Source of the DNA: Rhizaria sp. SCN 62-66
Lineage: Eukaryota > Rhizaria, unplaced
Direction: 5' to 3'
Assembly: GCA_001724265.1 (NCBI GenBank)
Contig: MEDY01000660.1
Coordinates: forward strand, 156,567-220,566
Length of the DNA stretch: 64,000 nucleotides
The stretch's first letter is position 1. Every line of letters starts with the position of its first letter. The notes under the pieces were generated by a model that saw only the letters and a list, made by a program, of their open reading frames with translations, ran no database searches and had not been told where the DNA came from. Position numbers and translations under genes: made by a program. Positions 18,952-29,600 of the stretch are shown here, in pieces.

Positions 18952-21900
18952 ATGCGCAAGTCCTTGCACTGCGCTGTCTCGACGGCTCTCCGGGCTCTCC
19001 CGTCCGTACATGCAGTCCCAGCATTGCCTTCCGTCGTCGGCCCCGCCATCCCGCTTGCACCGAGCTCCATCCTTGCAGCGCGCTCGCTTTTCCCCACAGA
19101 CGCATCCTGCTCTGGCGTCACGACTGCCAGTCGCAGGCACTACGACAGCAACCGCAACCGTACCCGTGAGACCTTCGGCAACAACAACGACGAAGACTTG
19201 TTTGGCTCAAGCTCTCGCAGTTCTACCACTACTAACAAGCACAATAACAGTACTATAAGCAGCAACAGGAACCGTGAAGCGTTTGGCAACAACGATGATG
19301 ACGACCTGTTTGGCTCAAGTGATCCTGCTACGACTACTGCTGCTGCTGCTGAGTACGCTGCGTCTCTCTCGCGCTCCAACAACAACACTTCTGATGACCG
19401 TAACAGCCACTACATTGGTGACGATTACGATGACGAACTTGACCACGAGTAGCAACAGCAAGAGACCGAGACCGACGAAGGCTATGACTTCCTCTTCGAC
19501 ACAAAGAACGGCCAGGCTCACAACAGCAATCCCACCGCCAGCAACAGCAGCAGGCACGTCGCGAACAACGCCGACGGTGCCGATGCCACCGAGAGTGCCG
19601 AAGACTACGCCGTGACGGTTACCGCGGCGTTCCTCTCCGGCGACCGGTCGCAGCTCTCTCCGGACACGCGCTACGCGCTCGCAGGCGCCGGTCTCGCCAA
19701 GCCCTCTCTGACCGACGCCGCGCTGCTCGCCACGGGCGGCCTCGCGGCGCTGCCCCTCACCGGGCTCGGGGCCGTCGTGCAGCAGCGGTCGCCGTGGCTG
19801 CCCGCGCGCCGCAAGATTATCCCCATGCCGCCCGGCGTGCCGGCCGCCGCCGTGGCCGCGGTGGAGCAGTTCGAGCGCGCGCTGCCGTTCGCGCTACACG
19901 AGAACACCACGCGCGTGCTCGGTTTGCCCACCGCGCTCGGCGGCTTCGGCTTTAAGCAGCTGACGGCGGTTCAGCTGCGCACGCTGCCGCCGCTGGCGCA
20001 GGGCCGCGACGCCCTGATCCGCGCACCCACGGGCACGGGCAAGACGCTGTCGTACCTCATCCCGGTTGTGGAGCAGCTGCTGCGGCGCCGCGTCTCGCCC
20101 ACACAGCGCAAGTTTAGCGCCGTGATTGTCGCGCCGACGCGCGAGCTGGCGCTGCAGATCTCGGCGGCGGCGCAACACCTGCTCGCGCTGCACGGACGGC
20201 TGGCGCAGAGCCAGTACCGCGTGGCGACGCTCATCGGAGGCGGCAGCTCGCTGCACGAGGATCAGCAGCCGCTCATGTCGGACGACCCGGCGATCGTGGT
20301 GGGCACTCCCGGACGCCTCGCCGCGCACATCGCGCAGACGCCTGGGTTCCGCACGCGCTGCCGCCACGCGAGCGTGCTGGTGCTGGACGAGGTCGACTAC
20401 TTGCTCGCGCTGGGGTTTAAGAACGACCTCACGGCCATCGTCGGGGCTGTCAAGGCGCAGCGGCAGACGGTGATGCTGTCGGCCACGCTCTCCCCGGCGG
20501 TGCGGCTGGTCGCGCATTACGCGCTGCGGCGCGGGCATGACGTGCTGGACCTCATCGCCGACCCCACGGGCAGGGGCGCGGAGGCGCTCAAGCAACGCTT
20601 CGAGCAGCGCGTGCGGGAGGACCAAGAGGAGCATTACCGGCAATACGTGCAGCAACAGGAAGAGCAAGAGCAGGGTGTCAGTAAGGGTGATGCTGAAGCT
20701 ACTGATGCGGTCGAGCAGCAGCCGAACGGGACCGAAACTGATGCTACTGCCACTGCGACTGGGACTGCGCCCGATGCGAGCAAGTCGCGCGCGCCGCGGT
20801 TCGGGCTGGAGCATACGGGCGAGTTCGAGGAGCTCAACGAGCAGGACGACTGGAGCGCCGACGCCGCGGCCACCGTGCGCGCCGCCATCCGCCAGCAAAA
20901 CAGCGCCTCTGCTGCCAACGAGGACGGCGACGCTGTCGATGACGACGCCGAGTTTGGAGAGGACAACGAAGACGGCGACGGGCTCGTCGGTTACGACAGT
21001 GAAGAGGCCGCGCTGGCAGCCTACGTCTCCGAGACGCCCGTGACCGCGCGCCAGATGATGGTGACGGCGCCGATCTCGGAGCAACTGCCAACGCTGGCGC
21101 GTCTGTTCGACGACATCGGGGGCCGGTTCATGTTCGCACGCCAGTCAGTCTACGACTCGCTGCACGAGCAGTCCGACGCCGAGGGGGCCGATGGGGGCAT
21201 TGCTCACCGGACTGCTGCCGCAAGGGCCAATGACAACGCCAGCGACAATGCGAGTGCTAGTGCGGAGGCCGAGGCTGCAGAGGCGGATGAGGCGGCTGCG
21301 TTTGTGGCGTGGCGCGCGGGCCCCGGCCGGTCGGGCAACGCGCCCGTCGCCAACATCAGCCCGTCACAGTCGCCTTTCCCCGTGAATAACTACAACAACA
21401 ACAAGAGCGGTCTCACTGGCGATGACGACGCGATTCCGATGACACACAGCGACCTCAACGGCGGCATCCGCGGCACTGGCCACAACGGCAAGGTTTCCCG
21501 CAAAGACCGCCGCGAAGCCGCCGCCGCTGCCGCTGCCGCTGCGGCCAAGCTCCAGGGCGCTAATGCACAGGCGCAGCAGTCTCAGTCAGAGGACGTGTCC
21601 GAGAGCGAGACCGAATGGGAGTCGGACGTCGAGTCCGACTACGAGCTCTCCACACCCGGCGCCGCCACGGCCGCGATCTTCGCCGCGGCCCGCACCTGGC
21701 GCGATCGCGAGCGGCTGCTGGACGCCACGCTGCCGCGGCCGCCCAAGATCGTCGTGTTTTTGCCCACAGCGCGGCTGGCGCAGTTCGCGGCGGCCGTCTT
21801 CCGCCGCGTCCTCGCCCCGCACCCGGAGCCGGCGCCCGCGGACCTGCGCAAGCGCGCGCTGGCGGAGCGCGCGCGGCGCGAATCGCTGCGGCACGCGTGG

Positions 21901-23298
21901 GGCGGCGTGCTAGAGCTGCATTCGCGCCGCTCGCAGACGCAGCGCGTGCGCGCCGTGGAGGAGTTCGGCCGGAACGCCTGGCGCGGCGGGGCCGTGCTGT
22001 TCGCCAGCGACGTGGCATCGCGCGGGCTCGACTTCGACGACGTGGACCTGGTCGTGCAGGTGGGGCTACCGCCGTCGCGCAACCAGTACATCCACCGCGT
22101 CGGCCGCACCGCGCGCGCGGGCAAGGACGGCTCGGCGCTGCTCGTGGTCGCGCCCTACGAAGCCGACGCGGCGGGCCGCATGGTCCAGGGCCTCCCGGTC
22201 ACGGACGTCGAGTTGGACGGCGTCGAGCTGCCCGCGCTTGACGAGCTGTTGCAGCGCGCCGAGGCCAACATGAGCCAAAACGCTCTCACACACAATGCGA
22301 GTGCTATTGTGACCGATTTCTTTACCGACCAACAAGAGCTCGCTAAGTCCGCTGATTCTGCTGATTCTGCTGATGCTGAGCAGGAGAACGAGAACGAGGA
22401 CGAGGCTGCGGGCGGCCAGGAGCTGTGGGACGGGGTCGTCGCCCGCGCCTGCGTCCCTCTGCTCATTCCGCCCTCCGCGTCGGCTACAGAGCGCAGCGCC
22501 GTTCTCTCCGAGCTCCGCGGGCAAGTCATGTCCGCGCGCACGGGCGCGCTGTGGACCGAGGCCGACTCGCTGGAGCGCTCGCTGCGGTTGACCCTCGCGC
22601 GCGTGCTGGTCGACGAGACGCTGGGGTTGCATGCAGACCGCGCGTGGGTGTCCTGGCTGGGGCTACACCGCGTGCGCAAGCTCCGCTCCAAGGGCGGCGA
22701 CGTGCTCTCGGTGCAGCTTGAGGCTGTCAAGCGGCCGCAGACTGCGGGCGTGCCCACGGTCGCGGAGCTGGTCCCGTTGGCCCGGGAGCAGGCGGGCGCG
22801 CTCGGCCTGCGGGGGCCCTTCGGTGACGGCGACATGCCGGTGCTCGCGCCGGCGATCGCCGCGAAGCTCGGGCTCACCGGCGTCGCCACCAAGGCCGCGT
22901 CAAGTGCTTCTACAACGGCAGCAGCGGCAAAGGGCGGCGCGACAGAGAGCGCGGCGGCCAGTGCGGCTGCGGTTGTGTCTGGAGAGGAAGAGGATGAGGA
23001 CGCAGTGAAGGAGAAGGGCTTTGTGATCGGCGAGCCCCGCAAGTGGGGCAAGTCGATCAAGGAGCAGGGCGGGAAGAAGGAGCGCCGCGCCCGGTGGGGC
23101 AAGCAGCAGCGCGAACTCCGCAACAACTTAAACAACAACGCGAACTCTCACGGTGATGATGAGTACGGGAGCAGCCAGCGCGTGATGGGCAAGAAGACGC
23201 TGACGGCGCAGCGCAGGGAGGTGATGAAGGGCTCGGAGCAGATGAGTCGGCCCACGCGCGGTAGGACCGGCGAGGTCCATTACAAGTGGCACGCGTAA
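18952..23298 (+). CDS. DEAD-box ATP-dependent RNA helicase, probably mitochondrial, with in-frame TAG
   Basis: Read from ATG 18952 to TAA 23298 in one frame, 1,449 codons including a TAG at codon 167. Residues 1-65 are Arg/Ala/Ser/Leu-rich with almost no acidic residues and end RRHYDSN, like a mitochondrial presequence. Residues 66-205 are Asn/Ser/Asp-rich. The helicase core has a Q-motif region (FGFKQLTAVQ), Walker A APTGTGKT (358-365), motif Ia PTRELALQ (395 on), TPGRL, motif II as DEVD rather than DEAD (479-482), SAT (about 510), then an insertion of several hundred acidic and low-complexity residues before RecA2 with ASDVASRGLDF and HRVGRTARAG (1048-1057). The C-terminus is basic and extended. 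Such helicases remodel RNA using ATP; Mss116-like organellar roles fit the leader, but the subfamily is not certain. If TAG is a true stop, a shorter protein could start at Met 19825 and keep the core but lose the leader. Confidence 0.88.
19150..19320 (+). repeat. Imperfect duplicated motif in the helicase N-terminus
   Basis: Two copies (about 19150-19212 and 19264-19320) encode the pattern NRNR..E(T/A)FGNN..(E/D)DLFGSS. The nucleotide copies share runs such as TTTGGCTCAAG but differ at synonymous sites. The first and second copies are separated by an Asn/Ser/Thr spacer. The duplication lies upstream of the in-frame TAG and supports this stretch being translated. Confidence 0.7.
19450..19452 (+). 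other. In-frame TAG codon inside the DEAD-box gene
   Basis: The codons around it read GAC CAC GAG TAG CAA CAG CAA GAG. The frame is open for 498 bp before it (from ATG 18952) and for 3.8 kb after it, with the same Asn/Asp/Gln-rich character on both sides. No GT-AG intron of this genome's type (GTACG donor, 120-192 bp, AT-rich) covers it. A single C-to-T change from CAG would also create it. Confidence 0.85.
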
Positions 23299-23675
23299 CT
23301 TGTCAGTGATCGGTGAAACAACAATAACAACAAGTGCAGCAGTGAGAACAAACTTTGCAAAGTGTTTTTCGCATGGTGGTGTGGTTGTATTTGTTTCAAT
23401 TTAAGGTTGTCAACTTTATTAAATATTTATTCTCAATGATTTAGTCCCAATACACATATTAGCTCGTTTACAGTTTGAGTATGAGTTCATGATACCAAAA
23501 GCAGTTACACACCCCATGGCGACAAACAAACGAGTGAACATGATTCAGCAAGTGATTGTTTGTATTCAACGCAGAATGAAATAAGAAATAGCTAAATAAC
23601 AAATATGATAGAACAGTTTGAAGCAAGATACTTTGACAATGTCAGTGTTTCTTTGGTCGGCTAAAGAAACACACT
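23299..23675. other. Convergent intergenic spacer
   Basis: AT-rich 377-bp spacer between the 3' ends of the DEAD-box helicase (plus) and the MaoC-like gene (minus). It should contain both polyadenylation signals; no single motif stands out. No gene is seen here. Confidence 0.6.
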
Positions 23676-25829
23676 TTACTCATCGACACTCTTCTCAGTG
23701 GTCTTGGCAGTCTCGGCCTCAGCCTCAGCCTCAGCCTTAGCCTCAGCCGCAGACTCACTGGCGGTCTCCGCCTCAGTTTCAACAAGCTTAGCGCTCGCTT
23801 TTGCGGCCTCCTCTTCCTCTTCCTTGACCTCCTCGACCTTTGCAGGGCTAGGCACATTCGGAGCAGTCTGAGCCTGAGTCTGCGTTTGTTGCGGCTTGAC
23901 CTTCTTGCCGCCCCGCTCGCTCTCGACCGCCTCGTCCGTCTTGACGGCGCCCAGGAGCACCACGGCGCGCGCGCAGCGGACCGTGTTGCTGTGGCCGACG
24001 TCGAGCTCGGCGCTGACCACGCGCGCGGCGGTGACGGGACCCAGGGAGTAGACGGCGGCGGCGGCGGCCTCGGCCTCGGCGCGCGCGGCGGCGCGCTTAG
24101 CGCGCTCCTTGTCCTCCTCACTCGCCGCCGCCGCCGCAGCAGCAGCGGTGGCGTCGACGGTGCTGCTGACAGCGGTGGGCAGCGATGCGATCACCTCGAA
24201 CAAGTCGTCACCCTTGCCGCTCTTCGCGCTGCCACTGCGAGCGTTGTCATCAGGGTTGACGCGGGGGCCGACGCGCAGCTGCCACTGGGCGGGCGCCTGC
24301 GCGGCCTGCTCGACCTCGAACACGAAACGGAACGGCCGTTTCACACCATCAAGCGCGGCAGCAGCAGACTCAGCGGCGCTGGCGTTGTCGGAGGACACAC
24401 GCGCCTCGGCGTCCGAGGCCGCAGCAAGCATCGTGGATGCAAGCTGGAAGGGGTCCATGATGGCGCCGCCGGTCTCCTCGCTGACAAGCCGCGCGGCCCA
24501 AGCGGGCCAGTGGCGTGGGTGGACGTTCCCCGTCAGGTTCGCGAAGGCCTGCGTGTCGGTGGCGTTGAGCGAGAACTCAAACTCGTTCACGCTGCTGCCG
24601 CTGCCGCTGCTGCCGCTGCTGCTCGCGCTGACGGCCGCGGCGGCCGGCACGGCCACGCGTGGCGCGGTAAGGATCGCACCGTTGCGGTCAGCGCCGCTGC
24701 GGTCTGTGCGGAGGCGCGGCGCGGCGCCAGGGAAGCGGTAGGTGTTGACCACGCGCGCCACGGGGGCCATGCGGCGCGCCTTGAGCGGCAGCGGCGCCTT
24801 GGCGCTTTCCGCGGAGCCGCCGGCACCGTTGCGGCGGGGGCCGGTGGGGATCTGGGAGGTGCCTGCGGTGTGCGAGGCGGCGGGAGTAGTGGCGTTGCGA
24901 TCCGCACTATTGGCGGTGTTATCGTTGCTGCTGCTGCTGCCGCTGTTGTAGGTGAGGAGAGGCATAGTGTCGAGGTCGAGCGAAATGTCGCTGATAAAGT
25001 CGAGCTCGACGTCGCCGTTGCGCTCCACATGATTCGCGATGCGTGTGGCGAACGACAGCCGCGCGCGGCGGTGCGCGGGGCGCAACACGGTCAGGTCGGT
25101 GCGGATAAGCATGGCGTCGAGCACGCGGAGCGGGAAGGCGGAAAAGACCATGATGGAGAGGTCCATGGAAAAGCAGGGCACGGTGTAGAAGGCTGGGGAG
25201 AGAGGGAGCAGCGAGGAGCGCGTCATGGCGATGACGGAACGCATCTCGGGCGTGATCGTCACGGCGGGGACCGCAGCGGACGGCGGGGGTGGCGCGGGGG
25301 CGCTCTTGTCGCGCACAGACGCAGAGGACGAGCTCGCGCTGCTGCTGCTGCTGCTGCTATCAGCAGCAGCGGCAGAGGAAGCGCTGTCGGTGGGCAGCAC
25401 GGGCTCAGGGCGCCAGGAGGCGGCCATGCGGTCGTGGTCGAATTGCGTCTTGATACTGAAGACAACGTCGGCGGCCTCGGAGGAGATGGGAGGCACGGCG
25501 GGGCCCGTGGGCGGGAGGGTCTTGTTGCGGAGCCAAGAGCCGCAGACGACTTTATAGTAGCACTGGTAGAGCGACGGCAGCGAGCCACGCTCGGCGACGA
25601 TAGTCTCCGTGAGCTTGGTCCACGCCAGGAACACGGTGCCGGCGATGAGCAGCGGTAGCGCGCGGGAAAACATCGCCGGAACGACGATCCAGCCGCCGAC
25701 GATGACGATTGTGAGCGAGGGCAAGAACGCGGTCGACATGCCGCGAGCTGCGGGTGCGGAGGGTGAGGCGCGGTGTGAGCGAAGGGTAGGGAAAAGTCGT
25801 GTTAGCGGGGATATCAAGAGCTTAAGCAA
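23676..25829 (-). CDS. Membrane-anchored MaoC-like (hot-dog fold) protein
   Basis: Single-exon frame of 717 residues from ATG 25829, or 687 from the next Met at 25739, which is also plausible because GC-rich codon use begins there. A hydrophobic hairpin (about residues 37-72) anchors the N-terminus. A first hot-dog-like half lies near 214-290 (AFPLRVLDAMLIRTDLTVLRP, then alternating strands). A MaoC-type segment near 425-470 carries DTQAFANLTGNVHPRHW, corresponding to the GDxNPxH hydratase signature but with Asn in place of the catalytic Asp. The tail is a long Glu/Ala/Lys-rich stretch. MaoC domains hydrate or dehydrate acyl-CoA or acyl-ACP thioesters. The Asp-to-Asn change makes activity here uncertain. 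Ser/Ala/Gly-rich linkers separate the parts. Stop is TAA. The family call rests on motif pattern only. Confidence 0.6.
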   Translation of the reverse strand: MLKLLISPLTRLFPTLRSHRASPSAPAARGMSTAFLPSLTIVIVGGWIVVPAMFSRALPLLIAGTVFLAWTKLTETIVAERGSLPSLYQCYYKVVCGSWLRNKTLPPTGPAVPPISSEAADVVFSIKTQFDHDRMAASWRPEPVLPTDSASSAAAADSSSSSSSASSSSASVRDKSAPAPPPPSAAVPAVTITPEMRSVIAMTRSSLLPLSPAFYTVPCFSMDLSIMVFSAFPLRVLDAMLIRTDLTVLRPAHRRARLSFATRIANHVERNGDVELDFISDISLDLDTMPLLTYNSGSSSSNDNTANSADRNATTPAASHTAGTSQIPTGPRRNGAGGSAESAKAPLPLKARRMAPVARVVNTYRFPGAAPRLRTDRSGADRNGAILTAPRVAVPAAAAVSASSSGSSGSGSSVNEFEFSLNATDTQAFANLTGNVHPRHWPAWAARLVSEETGGAIMDPFQLASTMLAAASDAEARVSSDNASAAESAAAALDGVKRPFRFVFEVEQAAQAPAQWQLRVGPRVNPDDNARSGSAKSGKGDDLFEVIASLPTAVSSTVDATAAAAAAAASEEDKERAKRAAARAEAEAAAAAVYSLGPVTAARVVSAELDVGHSNTVRCARAVVLLGAVKTDEAVESERGGKKVKPQQTQTQAQTAPNVPSPAKVEEVKEEEEEAAKASAKLVETEAETASESAAEAKAEAEAEAETAKTTEKSVDE

Positions 25830-26677
25830 GTATTATTTCGTGTGTAATAATATGCGACAAATTTATATGCTAAAATCCTATTTTTAACTCCAATAACGGA
25901 CGATTATGCTCATGCATTGCAATATCCTGAACTGCTCGGTCAGCTTGTGGTAGTCTTCGGTCTTCAGTCTCGCGGCCAGTTTTGGACTGCTCACGGTCAG
26001 CAGTTGGCTGGTTCGGTCAGAAGGCGCGACAAGAGGCACGAGGTGATCAGCCCCTTAAAATCTCGTCCCGGCCGAATCTCAGAGGTTACCATTAATGATC
26101 GTATTTTAATGATCACTCAAATATGACATGATATGTCTCATCTTTAAATGTGGACTTGTTTGACGACCGATTTCATCGTGTTTGAATCACATTTTGGTCG
26201 CACTCGAGCTACTCTTTGCTCTCCCCTTTGGCCCTCAGCTTCCTTCTCTATTCTGCCTCTAGAACCCCTCACCGCTTGCATCTATCTGCTTCACAGATAT
26301 CACCACATACTAAATCACGTGTCATACCTTAAACCATTGCTCATGTTATTGCCCCATGTATTCTTTCTCTCCATACATCCCCTTGTCTCGCTCCTTTCTT
26401 GCGCCTTTCTCAACCATCTGTCCTCTTCGACCGGCATCACCACAGAGGGTTTCCGGTTCGTTCCTCCAAGCGACCCGTTTAGAGATCCCCTTGCGTAGGT
26501 TCCCCACACCTTTTCCCCGGTTGTCTGTTGTTGCGCGAGTTTCCTCCAAAGCTCCCCAACAATCCCACGCCGAGAGCCAAGGTCACCGGTATCTACCCCA
26601 GCACCCGACACCCCACCTCGGCTGCTCCCCGGTCACGAAGCAAAGCTCTTTCAGCCCTCCACTGACGCGCTTTCCTC
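25830..26677. promoter_or_regulatory. Divergent intergenic region (MaoC-like / dynein)
   Basis: About 0.85 kb between divergent genes. The part proximal to dynein (about 26200-26670) is pyrimidine-rich, as expected of a 5' leader; the rest is AT-rich. ORFs here, such as 26148-26498, lack the codon bias of the neighbours. No defined promoter element can be named. Confidence 0.45.
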
Positions 26678-29600
26678 ATGTCCGCCCCTACTGCCCCCGC
26701 TGCGACTGCCGCGGCTAAGCCCGCCGCTGTCCCGGCTGCGGGCGCGAGTGTGGTGCCGCTGCTCAAGAAGTACCTGGGCCGCGTGGTGCCCGCCGTGCTC
26801 GACTGCGACGGCGACGCCGTGGCGGCCGCGCTGGCCAACCCCGAGAACGACGAGGCTCTCACGGCGTTTGCCACCGACTCGCTCGCCTTCTCGCTGCTGG
26901 TGCACAAGCACTCGGTCGTGCCCCCCGCCACCGGGGACGACGTTTTCACCTTCGAGCTCCAGGCCAAGCGCCAGGTACGAGAGATATATACGACCTTGAA
27001 TCAAAATATATTGGTATATTTAGCTATAAGATCTTCTATATTTTCGTATTTTTATAGTTTCATTCTCACTCTCATATGTATATATCTCCAAATCTTGTTA
27101 ATACGCTTCTTTATTTAGACTCCCGCCGCATCCGCCTCCGGCTCCGGCTCCGCGTCCCCGTCCGCCGAGGCGGCGCCCCGCCAGGTCCAGTCCCTGGCCC
27201 TGATCAAGAATACGCCCGCGCTTGACGCCAGCGCATCGCTTGCGGGGCAGCTGCAGACGGTGCAGATCAACGACGCGACCCCCTTCGAGACGATTCTGTC
27301 CTACGTTCGCTACTGCTTCCTGCCCTACACGCGCGCCTCGGCCTCCGCCGCCAGCACAGCCGCCTCGGACAGCTCGTCTTCCGCCGCCGCCGCCGACTCC
27401 GCCGCGGCCGCTGGCGCGTCCTCCGCGGCGGCGCCCTCGTCCGCGGCCGCGGAGTCTAAGGCGGACAAGGAGCGGCGCGAGCTCACCCGCAACGTGGCCA
27501 AGAAGCTCGTCGAGCTCGAGTCCGAGCTCACGCGCTTCTCGCACGCCGCTGAGGTGCAGACCTGCGTGCTGGAGCCCCACAAGACGCTGCTGGGCTACCT
27601 GGCCTCGCTGCCGGCGGGCGCGCGCCCCGCGGCCGACGCCGTTCCCGGGCAAGACGATCCAGCCCTGCTCAACGCGCTGCACAACGATGTCAACAGCTGG
27701 AAGCGCGCGATCCGCGCCGTCACACAGCAGGACCGCGACCCCGCGAGCGGAACGGCCGCGCAAGAGGTCCACTTCTGGCTCTCCAAGGAGCGCGCCGTCG
27801 ATTCGGTCTACGACCAGCTGGCGCAGCCCGGCGTGCAGCTCGCCTTTGACGTTCTGACAGCAAACAAGCGCTTTATGGCCACGAGCAACTTCCGTGCCGA
27901 CGCCGGGCTGGCCGACGCCAAGGACCGCGACCGCGTGCACGTCTTCGCCGACTACCTCCGTGACTTACCCGTCGCCCGCATCACGTCGTCGACTGCGGTG
28001 CCGGACCTCACCACCGCCATCGAAGCCTGCTTCCAGCACCTCCGTCTCATCCGCAGGTACGCCGATATATGCTTTGATTAATGATAATGTCATATAATCT
28101 GTTAAATTTGATTAAAAACTTTGTGCTTTTTTTTAAAGTCAGGTTCTAACATCTTTCTTCACTTGTATATCTATTTGTTTCATCTTCTCAGGGTTGAGTT
28201 CCCCCCCGCTCGCGCGCTCGAGGTGGCCCACGCGCTGTCGCGCGACGCCGCGGCGCGCATCCAGGCGCTGCTGCTCGACGAAAAGGTTGGCGGCCTGCCC
28301 CACGACGCCTTTGTTAAGGTCGTTGAGCCCTTTTTTGCCGTGTTCACTGCCTTCGAGGGCCACGCTGACCTCTTCGCTAAGGAGCTCCAGGTGCGTCAGC
28401 GCTAAATCACTAAAACAAAGATATTTCACTTCAATTGTAACCTCTACGTCTAAAATTGACAAGTTATACGATTTGTAGCTGATTACAATCATTTGATAAG
28501 TACTACAAGAAAACTCACAAATCTTGTGTTTGATTTTTTTGTTGTTGATTTGTTTAGGACATTGCGCGCAAGCGTGGTATCGCCTGGGACGAGACCTTGT
28601 CCACTCGTGCCCGCACGTACGGCACGATGACGCGTCTGCACAAGCGTCTGCAGCGCCTGCTGCAGCTGCGCCAGGACCACCACAAGCTGCTCACGGTCAT
28701 CACCTCCACTCTCGCCTCCGAGCCTCTAGTCCAGGTACGTTCCGCTAAACTCTCTATGCCACCACTAACACAACATTATGCCAATCACAGCGAAGTTATT
28801 CTTGGACAATTTGGTCGAATTTTTGCATTTAAATTCGAATGTATACTCTTTTTATGTTTCAACTCAGTTTTATCTTAATTAACTCACATATATATCATAT
28901 CTTGTTTCCTAACTTTTCTAGGGCGAGATCCTGCGCAAGATGGACGACGCCGTGGTCGTGCTCCGCGACACCGAGGCGATGCTCAACGTCACCGACGTTA
29001 CGGGCAACGACGCCTTTGCTGAGGCCCAGCAGGTGTACGCGACCCGCATCGACCGCGTTGAAGCCGACCTCGAGGCCAAGGTCCACGCCTTCCTTGCGCG
29101 CGCACAGGTACGATCCGATCCTTACTACACAGTCGCAAAGATATCTCAATTCTACATCAATTTTGACATCCAACATGACTGTTTGTATTCTCATGTGATT
29201 ACATGAAATTTAAGTCCTAAATGGCAACACATATTTCTAACATGGTTCTATTCATGTTTCTTTACCTTCAGGACGACTCTGCCGAGCTTTTCCGCGTCTG
29301 CGAGCGCTTCAACGCGCTTTTCTCGCGCCCTCGCATCGGCGCCGCGATCCGCGGCTACCAGGACCACCTGTTGGCTACCGTCCGCGCGGACCTGGAGGAG
29401 CTGCAGTCGCGCTTCCGCTCCCCGAGGCCGCTGGCCGAGGCGGTCAAGCTGGCGTCACTGCGCGACATCCCGCCCGTGGCTGCGCAGGTGATCTGGCTCA
29501 AGCAGCTGGGCCGGCAGCTCGACACGCATTTGGCGCGCGTGGAGAGCATCCTGGGCCCGCGCTGGGCTCAACACCCCGAGGGCGTCAAGATCACCAAGCA

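Noticed and set aside
19400-19620. An intron removing the TAG in the DEAD-box gene
   Set aside because: No GTACG-type donor with an AT-rich body of 120-192 bp brackets the TAG. The flanking sequence is GC-rich and reads as Asn/Asp/Gln-rich protein on both sides.
19612-23298. DEAD-box gene starting at GTG 19612
   Set aside because: GTG is not a normal eukaryotic start. The same frame continues upstream through the TAG to an ATG with a leader-like N-terminus.
26148-26498. Plus-strand ORF upstream of dynein
   Set aside because: Pyrimidine-rich leader-like DNA with no GC-rich codon bias; more likely 5' untranslated or promoter sequence.
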